This document shows, in pieces, positions 25,536 through 35,398 of a stretch of DNA of 64,000 nucleotides. Made by a program: the position numbers and the translations under genes. A model generated the notes under the pieces. It searched no databases. It saw only the letters and a list, made by a program, of their open reading frames with translations, and was not told the origin of the DNA. Position 1 is the stretch's first letter; each line of letters begins with the position of its first letter. The DNA is from Alteromonas sp. KUL49 (GTDB taxonomy: Bacteria > Pseudomonadota > Gammaproteobacteria > Enterobacterales > Alteromonadaceae): positions 62,001-126,000 of the forward strand of contig NZ_BJKL01000012.1 of NCBI RefSeq assembly GCF_006538345.1, in the 5' to 3' direction.

Positions 25536-27280
25536 ATGCAACAAACCGATACGTCGGCGACACAGGTAAAACGTTTTTTCGTTACCTCCGCGATTTCAAG
25601 TTCCCTTTTTTCATCGCCGTCATTGGCATGATTGGCTATTCTGCAGTAGATACGTTCGTCTTTGCTCAACTTCAACCTATGATTGATGAGTCTCTTGGGA
25701 ACAACGATCACGATTATCTGAGATTGGCTGCATACGCTATTGTTCCATTGTTTTTATTGCGAGGTTTTTTCAACTTTTTAGGCTCGTACACGCTTAACTG
25801 GATTGGTGCGCAAGTCGTCATGAAAATGCGACAACAGTTATTCGATAAGTACATTCATTTACCTGTCTCATTCCACGACACTCACTCTGTGGGTAGCCTC
25901 ATAAGTAAAGTAACTTACGATACAGAACAAGTTGCCAATGCTTCAGGTAAAGCCTTACTCACCTTGGTAAGAGAGGGGGCTCTGGTGGTTGGCTTGCTTG
26001 CAGTAATGTTTTACTACTCTTGGCAGCTGTCGTTGATCTTTTTGTTGATTGGCCCTTTGGTTGCTGTGATTGTGTCGTTAGTGAGTAAACGTTTTAGACA
26101 TGTCAGTCGCAATATTCAACAAGCCATGGGTAACCTTACCTCTGCTGTAGAGCAGGCAGTGAAGGGACATAAAGTTGTCATTATGTTTGGCGGTCAAGAC
26201 AAAGAGCAAGCGCGCTTTGCCAAGAAAAACAACCACAACCGACAACAAACCATGAAGCTATCAGTAACACAAATATTGAGTGTGTCCTCTATTCAAGTCA
26301 TTGCCTCCATAGCATTGGCCGTGGTGCTATTTATAGCGAGCAATCCAACCATGCTTGAAAGCTTGAGTGCTGGTGTGTTCATCAATGTAGTGTTTTGTAT
26401 GGTGATGTTGCTGAAACCCTTAAAACAGCTCACTACTATCAACAACGAATTTCAAAAAGGCATGGCAGCATGCACCAGTATTTTTGACATTCTAGACCAG
26501 CATAACGAAGTTGACGACGGTGCAGTTACTATTGACAGAGCCAAAGGCAAGATAGAGTTTAGCGACGTTACTTTTACCTATGCAGGGAAGAATACTCCTG
26601 CGTTATCCAATGTTTCGTTTGTGGCGCAGCCTGGACAAACCGTCGCATTAGTCGGTCGTTCAGGGAGTGGTAAATCGACGATTTCTTCCTTGTTAACCCG
26701 TTTCTATCGCCCTGATAGTGGTGAAGTAAGACTAGATGATAAAGCACTAAACACCATTGGTTTGAAATCGCTCAGAGAACAGATTGCCGTGGTATCTCAG
26801 CATGTCACTTTGTTTAACGACACCATAGCGAACAATATCGCTTACGGGGCAAAAACCAAAGTCACTGAAGAAGCACTCGCTCAAGCAGTTAAAATAGCAC
26901 ATGTTGATGAATTTCTAGATCAGCTACCCAATGGTTTAGACACTGTCATCGGTGAAAACGGGCTAATGCTGTCGGGTGGGCAGCGCCAGCGCATAGCGAT
27001 TGCTCGCGCCATTGTCTCTGACGCGCCTATTCTGATCCTCGATGAGGCTACTTCGGCGCTTGATACCGAGTCAGAAAAGCTCATCCAAGATGCCTTAGAA
27101 ACATTGCAGCAACGATGTACTAGCTTGGTCGTCGCACATAGACTATCGACCATTGAGAGTGCAGACAAAATCATGGTCGTAGATCAAGGTCGTATTATTG
27201 AGCAGGGAAAGCACGAAGAACTTCTTCAACAAGGTGGACAATACGCTCAGTTGCACGCGTTGCAATTTGGAGAAAGTTAG
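25536..27280 (+). CDS. msbA: lipid A export ABC transporter MsbA (frameshifted near the start in this sequence)
   Basis: MsbA flips lipid A-core across the inner membrane and is normally essential. The ATG-started long frame at 25628 lacks the N-terminus. The upstream ATG at 25536 reads MQQTDTSATQVKRFF, and after the run TTTTTT (25574-25579) the neighbouring frame continues FFRYLRDFKFPFFIAVIGMI into the rest. One extra T would join them to 581 residues, against 582 in E. coli. Six membrane helices fill the first half. The ATPase has Walker A GRSGSGKST, signature LSGGQRQRIAIARA and Walker B LILDEATSALD. lpxK follows directly. Confidence 0.92.
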
Positions 27281-28285
27281 GTGGATTCATTTCTGCGCGC
27301 CTGGTATCGCGGTCATGTTGGCTTTTACCTTGTAGCCCCGCTAACCTTGTTGTTTTACCTGCTGTCAACGCTCAGGCGAAAGCTATACAAAGCAGGAGTG
27401 TTAAAGAGTACTAGTTGTAGTGCGAAGGTCATCGTTGTTGGTAATATTTCGGTAGGCGGTAATGGTAAAACACCTGTGGTGCTCGCACTAGCATCCTATT
27501 ATCAAAACAAAGGTTTGGATGTGGGGATTTTAAGTCGTGGCTACGGCGGAAAATCGCCAAGTTATCCTAAAGAAGTGACATTAGCGACACCTGCGAGTGA
27601 AGTCGGGGACGAACCAAAGTTATTAAAATCTAGAGCAAACGTTACGGTAGTTGTGGACCCAGTAAGAGCAAGAGGAGCAGAGTTTCTGGCTTCTGAATTG
27701 GGGTGCGACATCATTATTTGTGACGACGGAATGCAGCACTATGCACTTCAACGAGATGTTGAAATAGTGGTGATGGATGAACGGCGTTTAGGCAGTGGAC
27801 TATTGCTGCCAATGGGTCCTCTGAGAGAAGGGCGTTGGCGATTGGATACAGTCGATGCGATTATTCACAATACGTCATCAGTTTTTGAGGAAATCTCCCC
27901 CCGTACTAAAGAATTCGGAATGGTACTCGAGGGAAATGAGTTTGTCTCGGTGGCGTGTCCAGAACGGGTGAAAAGTGTTGACAGCTTTGTTGGTGGGACT
28001 CTTTCCGCTATCGCGGGTATTGGTTATCCTCAACGCTTTTTTGACACGCTCAAATCGATGGGCTTAACCATTAAGCAAGCGATCCCCTTTGTTGACCACC
28101 ATAGTTTTGAACCGAGTGATATACCTTCTGGTACTGTGCTCATGACTGAAAAAGATGCGGTAAAGGTGACAGATTTTGCTCACGAGGATTGTTGGTATTT
28201 GCCAGTGACCGCAACAATAGCTCCAGAATTTTACGAACACATAGATAATTTATTGGCGTTTTCGGCCAATGAGGTTAAGGAATAG
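27281..28285 (+). CDS. lpxK: tetraacyldisaccharide 4'-kinase
   Basis: A 334-residue inner-membrane kinase that phosphorylates the 4'-position of the lipid A disaccharide. It has an N-terminal membrane anchor ([18 protein letters not shown]), the phosphate loop [16 protein letters not shown], then LSRGYGG and [19 protein letters not shown], which carries the DDGxQ motif. The start is GTG directly after the msbA stop, so the genes are tightly coupled, as in E. coli. Confidence 0.95.
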   Translation: MDSFLRAWYRGHVGFYLVAPLTLLFYLLSTLRRKLYKAGVLKSTSCSAKVIVVGNISVGGNGKTPVVLALASYYQNKGLDVGILSRGYGGKSPSYPKEVTLATPASEVGDEPKLLKSRANVTVVVDPVRARGAEFLASELGCDIIICDDGMQHYALQRDVEIVVMDERRLGSGLLLPMGPLREGRWRLDTVDAIIHNTSSVFEEISPRTKEFGMVLEGNEFVSVACPERVKSVDSFVGGTLSAIAGIGYPQRFFDTLKSMGLTIKQAIPFVDHHSFEPSDIPSGTVLMTEKDAVKVTDFAHEDCWYLPVTATIAPEFYEHIDNLLAFSANEVKE

Positions 28286-28287
28286 AA

Positions 28288-28482
28288 ATGGCATTTGATA
28301 ACAAACTACTCGATGTAATTGCCTGCCCGGTATGTAAAGGAAAGCTTGTACTAAATAGTGACAGAACAGAGTTGTTGTGTCGGTTCGATAGGTTAGCCTT
28401 TACTATTGATGAAGGAATTCCCGTACTTATCGAAGCCAAAGCGAGAAGTTTATCATTAGAAGAAGTCGAAGCGAGTCGGTAG
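28288..28482 (+). CDS. ycaR: YcaR / Trm112-like small protein
   Basis: A 64-residue protein with [17 protein letters not shown] and [17 protein letters not shown], the Trm112/YcaR pattern. The CPVC pair is half of a zinc site, but the second pair is reduced to one cysteine ([10 protein letters not shown]). It sits between lpxK and kdsB as in other gammaproteobacteria. The biochemical role in this context is not known. Confidence 0.9.
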   Translation: MAFDNKLLDVIACPVCKGKLVLNSDRTELLCRFDRLAFTIDEGIPVLIEAKARSLSLEEVEASR

Positions 28483-28490
28483 GGGGAGTT

Positions 28491-29240
28491 ATGGCATTTA
28501 CCGTAGTCATCCCAGCACGATTTGGATCTACTCGTTTTCCCGGCAAACCATTAGCCAGTATTCAAGGTAAACCCATGATTCAACATGTGGTTAACCGCGC
28601 CAACGAAGCAGGTGCCCAGCGCGTTATCGTTGCAACTGATGATACGAGAATAGCTGACATAGCATCAAAATTTACTTCGGTGTGTATGACTTCAGCATCT
28701 CACCAGTCGGGTACCGAACGCATCGCTGAAGTTATTCAGAATGAAAACCTGAACGACGATACCATCATTGTGAACGTCCAAGGTGATGAACCTTTCATTC
28801 CTGCAGAGAACATTCGACAGGTAGCGACAAACCTAGAGCGTTGCAGCGAGAGTGCGATGGCAACCTTGTCTACGCCTATTCTAGAGGTTGAAGACGTTTT
28901 TAATCCAAATATTGTTAAAGTTGTGACTAACGCCCAACAGCATGCACTGTATTTTTCTCGATCTACTATCCCATTTGACAGAGACAAAATGATGGATGGC
29001 GCGAAAGAAGCGGATATTGCACTGTACCAACGGCATATTGGTATCTATGCTTACCACGCTCGATATGTAAAACAGTATGTGGCCTATGCACCAAGCCAAC
29101 TTGAACATATAGAGTCATTGGAACAGCTTCGTGCCCTTTGGTACGGCGATAAAATTCATTGTGAGCAAGCCAAAGGCCAGCCACCTATCGGAATCGATAC
29201 GCCTGAAGACCTTGAGCGACTGCTCAGCACGCTAGACTAA
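28491..29240 (+). CDS. kdsB: 3-deoxy-manno-octulosonate cytidylyltransferase
   Basis: A 249-residue CMP-Kdo synthetase that activates Kdo with CTP for the lipopolysaccharide inner core. It starts [20 protein letters not shown] (nucleotide-binding loop), has [10 protein letters not shown] and the metal/substrate-binding [10 protein letters not shown], and later [12 protein letters not shown]. Full length. It closes the msbA-lpxK-ycaR-kdsB lipid A/LPS run. Confidence 0.96.
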   Translation: MAFTVVIPARFGSTRFPGKPLASIQGKPMIQHVVNRANEAGAQRVIVATDDTRIADIASKFTSVCMTSASHQSGTERIAEVIQNENLNDDTIIVNVQGDEPFIPAENIRQVATNLERCSESAMATLSTPILEVEDVFNPNIVKVVTNAQQHALYFSRSTIPFDRDKMMDGAKEADIALYQRHIGIYAYHARYVKQYVAYAPSQLEHIESLEQLRALWYGDKIHCEQAKGQPPIGIDTPEDLERLLSTLD

Positions 29241-29272
29241 GATGATCAACTTACTGGATTGAAGGAATCACT

Positions 29273-29932
29273 ATGAATGTTGTGATTACAGGTGGTAATC
29301 GTGGAATTGGGTTGGCCCTCGCAAAGCAATATTTGGCAAGAGGGGCGAAAGTTTTTGTAACCTGTAGAAATGCATGCGATGACCTCAACAAGTTGCCCGT
29401 GACTGTAGTGAAAGGCGTTGACGTTTCTAATCCTGATATGTTGGCCGATACGTTAATGCCACTCTTGAGTACTAAGATAGACCTTTTAATAAACAATGCA
29501 GGGGTTCTAGGTAGGGAAGGCGTCGAAGACTGGGACCCAAATACTATTGATTATCAATTTCGAGTCAATGCGCTAGGGCCACTGTTAGTAACGCAAATTT
29601 TACTCCCAGCATTAGCAACTAACGCAAAAATTGCCATGATCACCAGTCGAATGGGATCAATGGAAGACAACACATCTGGCGGCTACTATGGCTATAGAAT
29701 GTCAAAAGCTGCGCTTAACGCGGTCGGAGTATCATTAGCGAACGACCTCAAACCAAAAGGTATCGCTGTGGGGTTATTCCACCCAGGTTTTGTACAAACT
29801 GATATGGTAAACGGAAATGGTGATATTGATGCCGATACATCCGCAAGTCGCTTAGTATCTCGTATCGATGAACTAACACTCAAGAACACAGGAAGTTTTG
29901 TTCACTCCAATGGCGAATTGCTTCCTTGGTAG
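29273..29932 (+). CDS. short-chain dehydrogenase/reductase
   Basis: A 219-residue SDR oxidoreductase. It has the cofactor-binding VVITGGNRGIGLALAKQYL (TGxxxGIG), LLINNAGVLG (NNAG), a catalytic serine in AMITSRMGSM and the active-site YGYRMSKAALN (YxxxK). HPGFVQTDMV follows. The short length places it with the small SDRs that resemble human CBR/ SniffeR-type proteins. Substrate unknown. It starts 32 bases after kdsB and may be read with it. Confidence 0.9.
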   Translation: MNVVITGGNRGIGLALAKQYLARGAKVFVTCRNACDDLNKLPVTVVKGVDVSNPDMLADTLMPLLSTKIDLLINNAGVLGREGVEDWDPNTIDYQFRVNALGPLLVTQILLPALATNAKIAMITSRMGSMEDNTSGGYYGYRMSKAALNAVGVSLANDLKPKGIAVGLFHPGFVQTDMVNGNGDIDADTSASRLVSRIDELTLKNTGSFVHSNGELLPW

Positions 29933-29957
29933 TTTTGTAACTGACTGAAAAAGGTCG

Positions 29958-30164
29958 TTGTCGACCTGTGCCTATCATCTTTTATCAAGTGATTTTGTCG
30001 GCATCCCAGTGAGGGTAGGCAACGACTCTTTACCGCACGCCGTGAACACGTCCGTGTGGGCTCGGCTTCGGCATCCATGCCTCAGACGGCTGTAAACAGT
30101 CATTGTCTACCCTCACATCTCTAAAACCAATCGCGCTAGCCTAGCCATTGGCATAAGTCGACAA
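29958..30164. repeat. 207-bp nested inverted-repeat element
   Basis: Two nested imperfect inverted repeats fill the gap between the SDR gene and rimO. The outer arms are TTGTCGACCTGTGCC (29958-29972) and GGCATAAGTCGACAA (30150-30164), 13 of 15 pairing. The inner arms are GAGGGTAGGCAACGACT (30011-30027) and AGTCATTGTCTACCCTC (30098-30114), 15 of 17 pairing. The 70-base centre is GC-rich with a run of CGTGAACACGTCCGTGTGGG type. From memory, similar GTGAACACGTCC/GGCTCGGC segments recur between genes in Alteromonas-like genomes, so this may be a MITE or structured intergenic repeat. Confidence 0.6.
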
Positions 30165-30179
30165 CAATTTTTTGATTCT

Positions 30180-31619
30180 TTACTGTTGTTCTTCGGAGTC
30201 ATCTTGTTCTTCGCTAAGTACGGCCCACACATCATGTTCGTTAGCGTGAATCACTTCAGCCCAAACCCTGTCACCGGGTTTAACGTCGTATACGCCATTG
30301 AGGTGAACAACACCGTCAACTTCTGGTGCATCGGCGTAAGTACGGCCTACGGCCCCTTCGCTGTCTACGCTATCAATCACTACTTGATACTCGTTGCCAA
30401 TACGGGCTTTTAATCGCGCAGCGCTAATTTCACCTTGCACTTGCATAAAACGAGCGAGTCGTTCTTGCTTTATGTCTTCTGGTACCGGATCAGGCAAATC
30501 ATTGGCTCGAGCTCCTTCAACCGGAGAGTACGCAAATGCACCAACCCTATCTAACTGAGCTTCACGTATGAAGTCGAGTAGTTCCTCAAACTCTTCTTCT
30601 GTCTCACCAGGAAAGCCAACGATAAAGGTTGAGCGAATAATCAGAGTGGGGCAGATTTCACGCCATTTTTTGATGCGCTCAAGGGTTCTATCGGCGCTAC
30701 CGGGGCGTTTCATTAATCGCAGAATACGTTTATTCGCGTGCTGAAACGGAATATCTAAGTAAGGCAGCACCTTGCCTTCATTCATCAACGGGATAAGGTC
30801 ATCTACGTGCGGGTAAGGGTATACATAGTGTAGGCGTACCCATATGCCCATCTCACCAAGCTTTTCACATAGTTGCTGCATGTGCGCTTTTACTGGCATG
30901 CCATTCCAGAAGCCAGTGCGGTGTTTAACATCCACGCCAAACGCACTGGTGTCTTGGGATATGACAAGTAATTCTTTTACACCAGCCGCTTGTAATCGTT
31001 TGGCTTCATCTAAAATTTCTCCGACTGGACGGCTCACTAGGTCGCCACGCATTGAGGGGATAATGCAGAAAGTACATCTGTGGTTGCAGCCTTCAGATAT
31101 TTTCAAGTATGCGTAATGACGAGGCGTAAGTTTTACACCATGGTCGGGAATTAAGTGTTCAAAAGGATTATGCTGAGGTTTAGGCAAATGGCTGTGTACT
31201 TGCTCTACAACGCTCTCGTAGGCGTGAGGGCCTGTTATTGCGAGTACATTGGGGTGTACTTCGCGAATTTCATCTTCTTTAATACCCAGGCAGCCGGTAA
31301 CGATCACTTTACCGTTCTCTTTTAGTGCCTCACCAATGGTATCTAAAGACTCTTGCACGGCAGCATCGATGAATCCGCAGGTGTTAACAATAACGAGATC
31401 GGCGTCATTGTACGTAGGCACCACGTCATAACCTTCAGTTCTAAGCTGGGTAAGAATACGCTCGGAGTCAACGAGATTTTTGGGGCAGCCTAAGGATACA
31501 AAACCTATTCTGGTCCCGTTACTGCTACTAGTATTGAGTTCCTTTGACTGCTGCTCTAACACCTTGCTGGGTGTTTCCATTGTGGTAGTTTGGTTTGGAT
31601 CAAATGTTTCAACAGCCAT
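30180..31619 (-). CDS. rimO: ribosomal protein S12 methylthiotransferase RimO
   Basis: A 479-residue radical-SAM enzyme that methylthiolates Asp89 of ribosomal protein S12. After a variable 35-residue leader, the UPF0004 domain begins [19 protein letters not shown] and has VNTCGFID and VTGCLG cysteines for the second cluster. The radical-SAM motif is CNHRCTFC (CxxxCxxC) followed by [13 protein letters not shown], which separates RimO from MiaB. A TRAM domain ends the protein. The N-terminal extension is longer than in E. coli (441 residues), and a later start is possible. Confidence 0.96.
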   Translation of the reverse strand: MAVETFDPNQTTTMETPSKVLEQQSKELNTSSSNGTRIGFVSLGCPKNLVDSERILTQLRTEGYDVVPTYNDADLVIVNTCGFIDAAVQESLDTIGEALKENGKVIVTGCLGIKEDEIREVHPNVLAITGPHAYESVVEQVHSHLPKPQHNPFEHLIPDHGVKLTPRHYAYLKISEGCNHRCTFCIIPSMRGDLVSRPVGEILDEAKRLQAAGVKELLVISQDTSAFGVDVKHRTGFWNGMPVKAHMQQLCEKLGEMGIWVRLHYVYPYPHVDDLIPLMNEGKVLPYLDIPFQHANKRILRLMKRPGSADRTLERIKKWREICPTLIIRSTFIVGFPGETEEEFEELLDFIREAQLDRVGAFAYSPVEGARANDLPDPVPEDIKQERLARFMQVQGEISAARLKARIGNEYQVVIDSVDSEGAVGRTYADAPEVDGVVHLNGVYDVKPGDRVWAEVIHANEHDVWAVLSEEQDDSEEQQ

Positions 31620-31710
31620 GGCGCTAATAAATCCTACGTAATAAATGAGCTGGTGTAATTTCGCGGGTGCGGATTATACAGAAATGCTGCTGCATCTGCA
31701 CTAGGTAAAC

Positions 31711-32523
31711 TTAGTCGTCTAATTGGACGAAAGCACGATAAACATCGTTAAATTTTGCCCGACTAATCGGTATGGCAGTGTTATTCGTTAAAATCGCTTC
31801 CCCTTGACGGCCAAGTTTCTTGATATCAGCAATATATTGAGTAGCCACCCAATGAGAGCGGTGTGTTTGAATGCCTAAGTCGTCAGGCAGCTCGTCAATT
31901 GCCGTAGCGAGAGAATACAAAACAAGATGCTTTTTATCTCTCGTCGCTACCTCTAAATAATGTAATTGAGCTGACAGACTCATCACATCAGAGAGCGTTG
32001 TTATGGGTGTATTCATCAAAAACGCTGGTAGTTGGTGTAAGCGGTTTTTTGACTCATCTTTCGGCGTTTGAATTTCTGGATCATTACTAGCCTTCTTCTG
32101 GTATTCCAAGCCGACGAGCCAAGGTAGATTGATCAACATCCAAAATACCGTTACGGGAGGTATTACCGCGGCAGCCTCATCACCTAATTCATACCAAAAA
32201 TCTGCTGGGAAGCCCTCACCGACAATAAAAATATCAATCGTAAGTGCCACAGGAGCGAAGGCAATACTGCCAGTAATACCCGACACCAATAGCTGAATCC
32301 ACTGATGTTGCTTGCAGAATACTTGTGTTTTCAATAGCGAGATATGCGCAACAATAATCAGTGAAATGGGTATAAATGCTTGTAGTTGCCAGTTGAATAT
32401 GTGCAACAAAAAGGGAATGTTCTCTACTGGTGCAATAAGTGCAAATAGCACTCCGGTTACCGATGCAACCAGATAAAAATACTTAATTGGGTTGATATCA
32501 CCTAAAGGAAAGTGACTGTTCAT
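31711..32523 (-). CDS. membrane-anchored LytTR family transcriptional regulator
   Basis: About 270 residues. Four hydrophobic segments fill the first 150 residues (YFYLVASVTGVLFALIAPV, FIPISLIIVAHISLL, SIAFAPVALTIDIFIV and PPVTVFWMLINLPWLVG). They are followed by a linker and a C-terminal LytTR DNA-binding domain (LHYLEVATRDKKHLVLYSL, then IQTHRSHWVATQYIADI). The regulator would read a membrane signal directly, without a separate kinase. A GTG at 32541 is an alternative start; neither start has a clear ribosome binding site. It is divergent from an outer-membrane barrel gene, with direct repeats between them. Confidence 0.85.
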   Translation of the reverse strand: MNSHFPLGDINPIKYFYLVASVTGVLFALIAPVENIPFLLHIFNWQLQAFIPISLIIVAHISLLKTQVFCKQHQWIQLLVSGITGSIAFAPVALTIDIFIVGEGFPADFWYELGDEAAAVIPPVTVFWMLINLPWLVGLEYQKKASNDPEIQTPKDESKNRLHQLPAFLMNTPITTLSDVMSLSAQLHYLEVATRDKKHLVLYSLATAIDELPDDLGIQTHRSHWVATQYIADIKKLGRQGEAILTNNTAIPISRAKFNDVYRAFVQLDD

Positions 32524-32554
32524 GAATATTATAAAGCCCACTGATGTATTGGGT

Positions 32555-32589
32555 TGCCCATTCGTACATTATGATGCCAGTTCGTACAT
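32555..32589. promoter_or_regulatory. tandem TTCGTACAT repeats, candidate LytTR operator
   Basis: TTCGTACAT occurs at 32561-32569 and again at 32581-32589, each preceded by TGCC, with an exact 20-bp period in the 141-base gap between the LytTR gene and the barrel gene. LytTR proteins bind direct repeats about two helical turns apart, and CCAGTTCGTACAT resembles the VirR-type box. Confidence 0.55.
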
Positions 32590-32664
32590 AAAAGTCTAAT
32601 AAATAACGCTTTAATAAAATCCGCTGCGTATAGAGAAGTACTTTTAACTACGAGTATATTCTAA

Positions 32665-33318
32665 ATGAAAAAACTAAATCACATGGGTATCAAGCTTCTA
32701 TTAACGGTTTCATTGGTGGCATCAATGTCATGTTTTGCTGAAGGGTGGTACATCAAGCCCTATGTTGGACTGAGTAGTATGTCTGATGTTGCAGGGAAAG
32801 CTGAAAACATTGAAATGGTATCTGGGAGTACAGATGTTAAGTTGGGTGAAGGATTTAACGCTGGCTTGAGTACAGGATTTTACTACAACGAAAATGTTGG
32901 TGTAGAACTCGGCTGGGAATATCGAACCAACAGCTCAGAAACATTGATAGCAAGTAATATGATTTATCCCGAGGGGAACTATGCGTCTAATACCTTCTTC
33001 CTAAATGGGCTCTATCAATTTGACGTCAATCAACGTTGGAAGCCATATGTAGGTGCAGGGGTAGTGTGGGTTCAAGAGATCGATATTGACTTGGAGTCAA
33101 ATGGCAACGAACTGTCCTATTCGGGAGATAGTGATATCGGTTATCAAGCCATGCTTGGCGTTAACTACCACATGAGTGATACTTGGAGCGCACAATTTGA
33201 AGCACGCTATCTAAGTCTGAGTGATGTTGAACTTAGTGGAGAAACCACGGTGGGAGCTATTAGTGGTTTAGACTACGAGCCGATTACATTGCAATTGGGT
33301 TTGGTGTACAAATTTTAG
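32665..33318 (+). CDS. outer-membrane beta-barrel protein (OmpA/OmpW-like porin domain)
   Basis: A 217-residue protein with a signal peptide ending SCFA-EGWYIKPYVG, followed by alternating amphipathic strands with aromatic girdles (AGLSTGFYYNENVGVELGWE, RWKPYVGAGVVWV, AQFEARYLSLSDVEL) and a terminal phenylalanine (LQLGLVYKF), the signal for the Bam machinery. It looks like an eight-stranded barrel of the OMP_b-brl/OmpW type. Role unknown. The divergent LytTR gene and the paired repeats suggest it is the regulator's target. Confidence 0.85.
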   Translation: MKKLNHMGIKLLLTVSLVASMSCFAEGWYIKPYVGLSSMSDVAGKAENIEMVSGSTDVKLGEGFNAGLSTGFYYNENVGVELGWEYRTNSSETLIASNMIYPEGNYASNTFFLNGLYQFDVNQRWKPYVGAGVVWVQEIDIDLESNGNELSYSGDSDIGYQAMLGVNYHMSDTWSAQFEARYLSLSDVELSGETTVGAISGLDYEPITLQLGLVYKF

Positions 33319-33338
33319 TAAGTAACTTACGAATGAAT

Positions 33339-33375
33339 GAAAACACACAAAGCTCAAAAGCTAAGTGTGTTTTTC
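33339..33375 (+). terminator. terminator after the barrel gene
   Basis: AAACACAC (33341-33348) pairs with GTGTGTTT (33365-33372), with an inner AGCT/AGCT pairing, and is followed by a short T run. It lies about 20 bases past the stop. Confidence 0.7.
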
Positions 33376-33451
33376 ATTAAATTATCGTTTTCAGTTTAAT
33401 TTTCACAACTCACCCCGATATACAAAGCAGCCGCTTAAAAATTTCTTAATC

Positions 33452-33916
33452 ATGCTCAAATTGCCCCTAAATTGCTACGATGAATCAGGCCGAATACTTC
33501 CACCTAAATGGTTTTATTGGCTTTGTGGTTTTTTGTGTATTGATTGGTTGGTGTTTGTTTTTTCTCTAGCGTCTCGAGAGCACACTACCGAGCTATTGTC
33601 GTTTTTTTATCCGAACCGTTCAGGTTTGATAGTGTCGTTACTGACCTCTATGCCAATCTTAATGTCTCTACTTTTGGTGAGTCAGCGAGAACGCCTTTGG
33701 AAAAAGTCGTGGCTAAAGTGGTCGTCTGCTGTTATCCCTTTCGTGGTTTTAGGGGCTGCAGGACTAATGACTGCTCAGCTGTACCACTTGTCTATGGCAC
33801 ATTGGGACTTTGAGTGGGTGAGCGCCATTCGTATTGTAGGCGCCGCACTATGCATTTATGTTGTTCTCAAGAGCCGTCACATACGCTACATGAAAAGTGA
33901 CTGGTTAACGCTTTGA
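33452..33916 (+). CDS. DUF2919 family inner-membrane protein
   Basis: A 154-residue membrane protein of the DUF2919 type. It starts LKLPLNCYDESGRILPPKWFYWL, the characteristic opening, and has four hydrophobic segments (near residues 25-45, 60-80, 90-110 and 120-140). The frame is open upstream to 33365, but that part lies over the terminator of the previous gene. The ATG at 33452 gives the family-typical start. Function unknown. Confidence 0.8.
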   Translation: MLKLPLNCYDESGRILPPKWFYWLCGFLCIDWLVFVFSLASREHTTELLSFFYPNRSGLIVSLLTSMPILMSLLLVSQRERLWKKSWLKWSSAVIPFVVLGAAGLMTAQLYHLSMAHWDFEWVSAIRIVGAALCIYVVLKSRHIRYMKSDWLTL

Positions 33917-33933
33917 CTAAAAAGATTTAATTA

Positions 33934-34341
33934 CTATTGGCGGTGATTAGACAGCGCGTTATCGAAGTAGGATTTTACGCTGACTTGGCTATCGTTCACT
34001 AGGCGCTCGTAACAAATACCTGCAAAGGCGTAAGAATTAGCGCCTATGACCAATAAAACATAGGGAGCATCTGGGTTACTTTGGTCGTAAAGCCATTCAC
34101 CACCTAAGGTCTCTCTGCAAATTTCTCCGATATAAGCACCGAAGATATTACAGATGGTAAATACAGCTTCATTCTCAAGCACTTGATCATGATATTTGTC
34201 TACAAAACTCAACAGAATGTCGTCGACTAAAGTGACGCTCTCTGCCGAGTGATCTAACTCAATATTGAATTCTTGCTTAGCAGCTTCAACGGCATCGTTA
34301 GCACATTCACTCATCAACGTCTTAAGTTCAGAAGGGGTCAT
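33934..34341 (-). CDS. conserved hypothetical protein, DUF3806-like
   Basis: A 135-residue soluble protein without a signal peptide. The central VFTICNIFGAYIGEICRETLGGEW recalls DUF3806-type proteins, in which a segment of this kind is the best conserved part. The match is made by memory and is not certain. The gene ends 17 bases from the convergent DUF2919 gene and is followed upstream by tcdA on the same strand. No function can be inferred. Confidence 0.6.
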   Translation of the reverse strand: MTPSELKTLMSECANDAVEAAKQEFNIELDHSAESVTLVDDILLSFVDKYHDQVLENEAVFTICNIFGAYIGEICRETLGGEWLYDQSNPDAPYVLLVIGANSYAFAGICYERLVNDSQVSVKSYFDNALSNHRQ

Positions 34342-34441
34342 GAGGGGTCCTTTTTATGGTGTGATACAATAGCGCTAAGCAATTGAATTCAATTAATTAA
34401 CATTCATTGCCTACAATACTACGCAAGGCTATGTAAATTGT

Positions 34442-35218
34442 CTAATTAGCGTCAGTGAGTTTATTGATAATTGACGCTGCGGCAAACATGCCAAAGGTGG
34501 CCGTTACTGCCATACTTGCGCCAAATCCACCTGCGCAATCCAGCCTGGTGCCATTTTCCATCGCAGATTTGTTATAGCATACACTGCCATCAGGCTGGGG
34601 ATAACGAAGTTGCTCTAATGAGTATATACATTCAACCCCAAAGCGTCTTTTGGGGTTTTTACTAAAGTTATGAAATCTACGAAGTTCACTTCGTAGTTTG
34701 GCAGCGAGGGGATCTTGTGTCGTTTTAGCCAAATCTCCACGAGTAATTTGAGTCGGGTCAATCTGCCCTCCAGCACCACCAATAGTGACTATTCGAATTT
34801 TATTGCGCTTACAATGCGCTACCATTGCAGCTTTCGCTTTTATGCTGTCAGTGGCATCTACAACGGCATCAAATTCCGGTGTAATCAATGAGGTAACGTT
34901 TTCTGGTAGGACAAAGTCTTCGATACAATGCACGATACAGTCTGGGTTAATTTGTTTTATTCGTTGAGCCATTGCATCTACTTTGGGCTCGCCGATAGTC
35001 TTCTCAGTTGCGTGTATCTGTCTATTGGTATTGGTTATGCAAACATCATCAAGGTCAATAAGTGTTACAGTTCCAACACCCGAGCGAGCTAAGGCCTCTG
35101 CGCACCAACTCCCCACACCTCCAATTCCGGCGACAGCCACATGACTCTGTTGTAACTTTTCCATCGCGTGGGCGCCATAGAGTCGTTGAATTCCGCCGAA
35201 ACGAGGGTTATCACTCAT
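34442..35218 (-). CDS. tcdA: tRNA threonylcarbamoyladenosine dehydratase TcdA (CsdL)
   Basis: About 258 residues of an E1-like enzyme that uses ATP to cyclise t6A37 of tRNAs to ct6A. It starts DNPRFGGIQRLYGAHAM and has the nucleotide-binding loop VAGIGGVGSWCAEALARSG, DLDDVCITNTNRQ and DAVVDATDSIKAKAAM. RRFGVECIYSLEQ and LDCAGGFGASMAVTATFGM follow, both typical of TcdA. The frame extends to a TTG at 35254. I take the ATG at 35218 by comparison with E. coli, although its AAAAGG site sits unusually close. Confidence 0.93.
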   Translation of the reverse strand: MSDNPRFGGIQRLYGAHAMEKLQQSHVAVAGIGGVGSWCAEALARSGVGTVTLIDLDDVCITNTNRQIHATEKTIGEPKVDAMAQRIKQINPDCIVHCIEDFVLPENVTSLITPEFDAVVDATDSIKAKAAMVAHCKRNKIRIVTIGGAGGQIDPTQITRGDLAKTTQDPLAAKLRSELRRFHNFSKNPKRRFGVECIYSLEQLRYPQPDGSVCYNKSAMENGTRLDCAGGFGASMAVTATFGMFAAASIINKLTDAN

Positions 35219-35398
35219 ACCTTTTGATTCTCTGAAGTAACGTGTTGATGTCAAAGACGCGCATCATCCCAGACCCCCATAAGATTGCAAGTTCTTTGCG
35301 CCTCGAATACCATACCACCCAAAATATAAAAACACATTTCGCGCGAATTTTACCCTTAAGGACGCGTGGCAATACGAATTTTAAAGGAATACACATTA

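Noticed and set aside
34381..34394. Perfect palindrome AATTGAATTCAATT upstream of the DUF3806-like gene
   Set aside because: It is pure AT-rich sequence around an EcoRI-type site and such palindromes arise easily by chance. No second copy was seen nearby.
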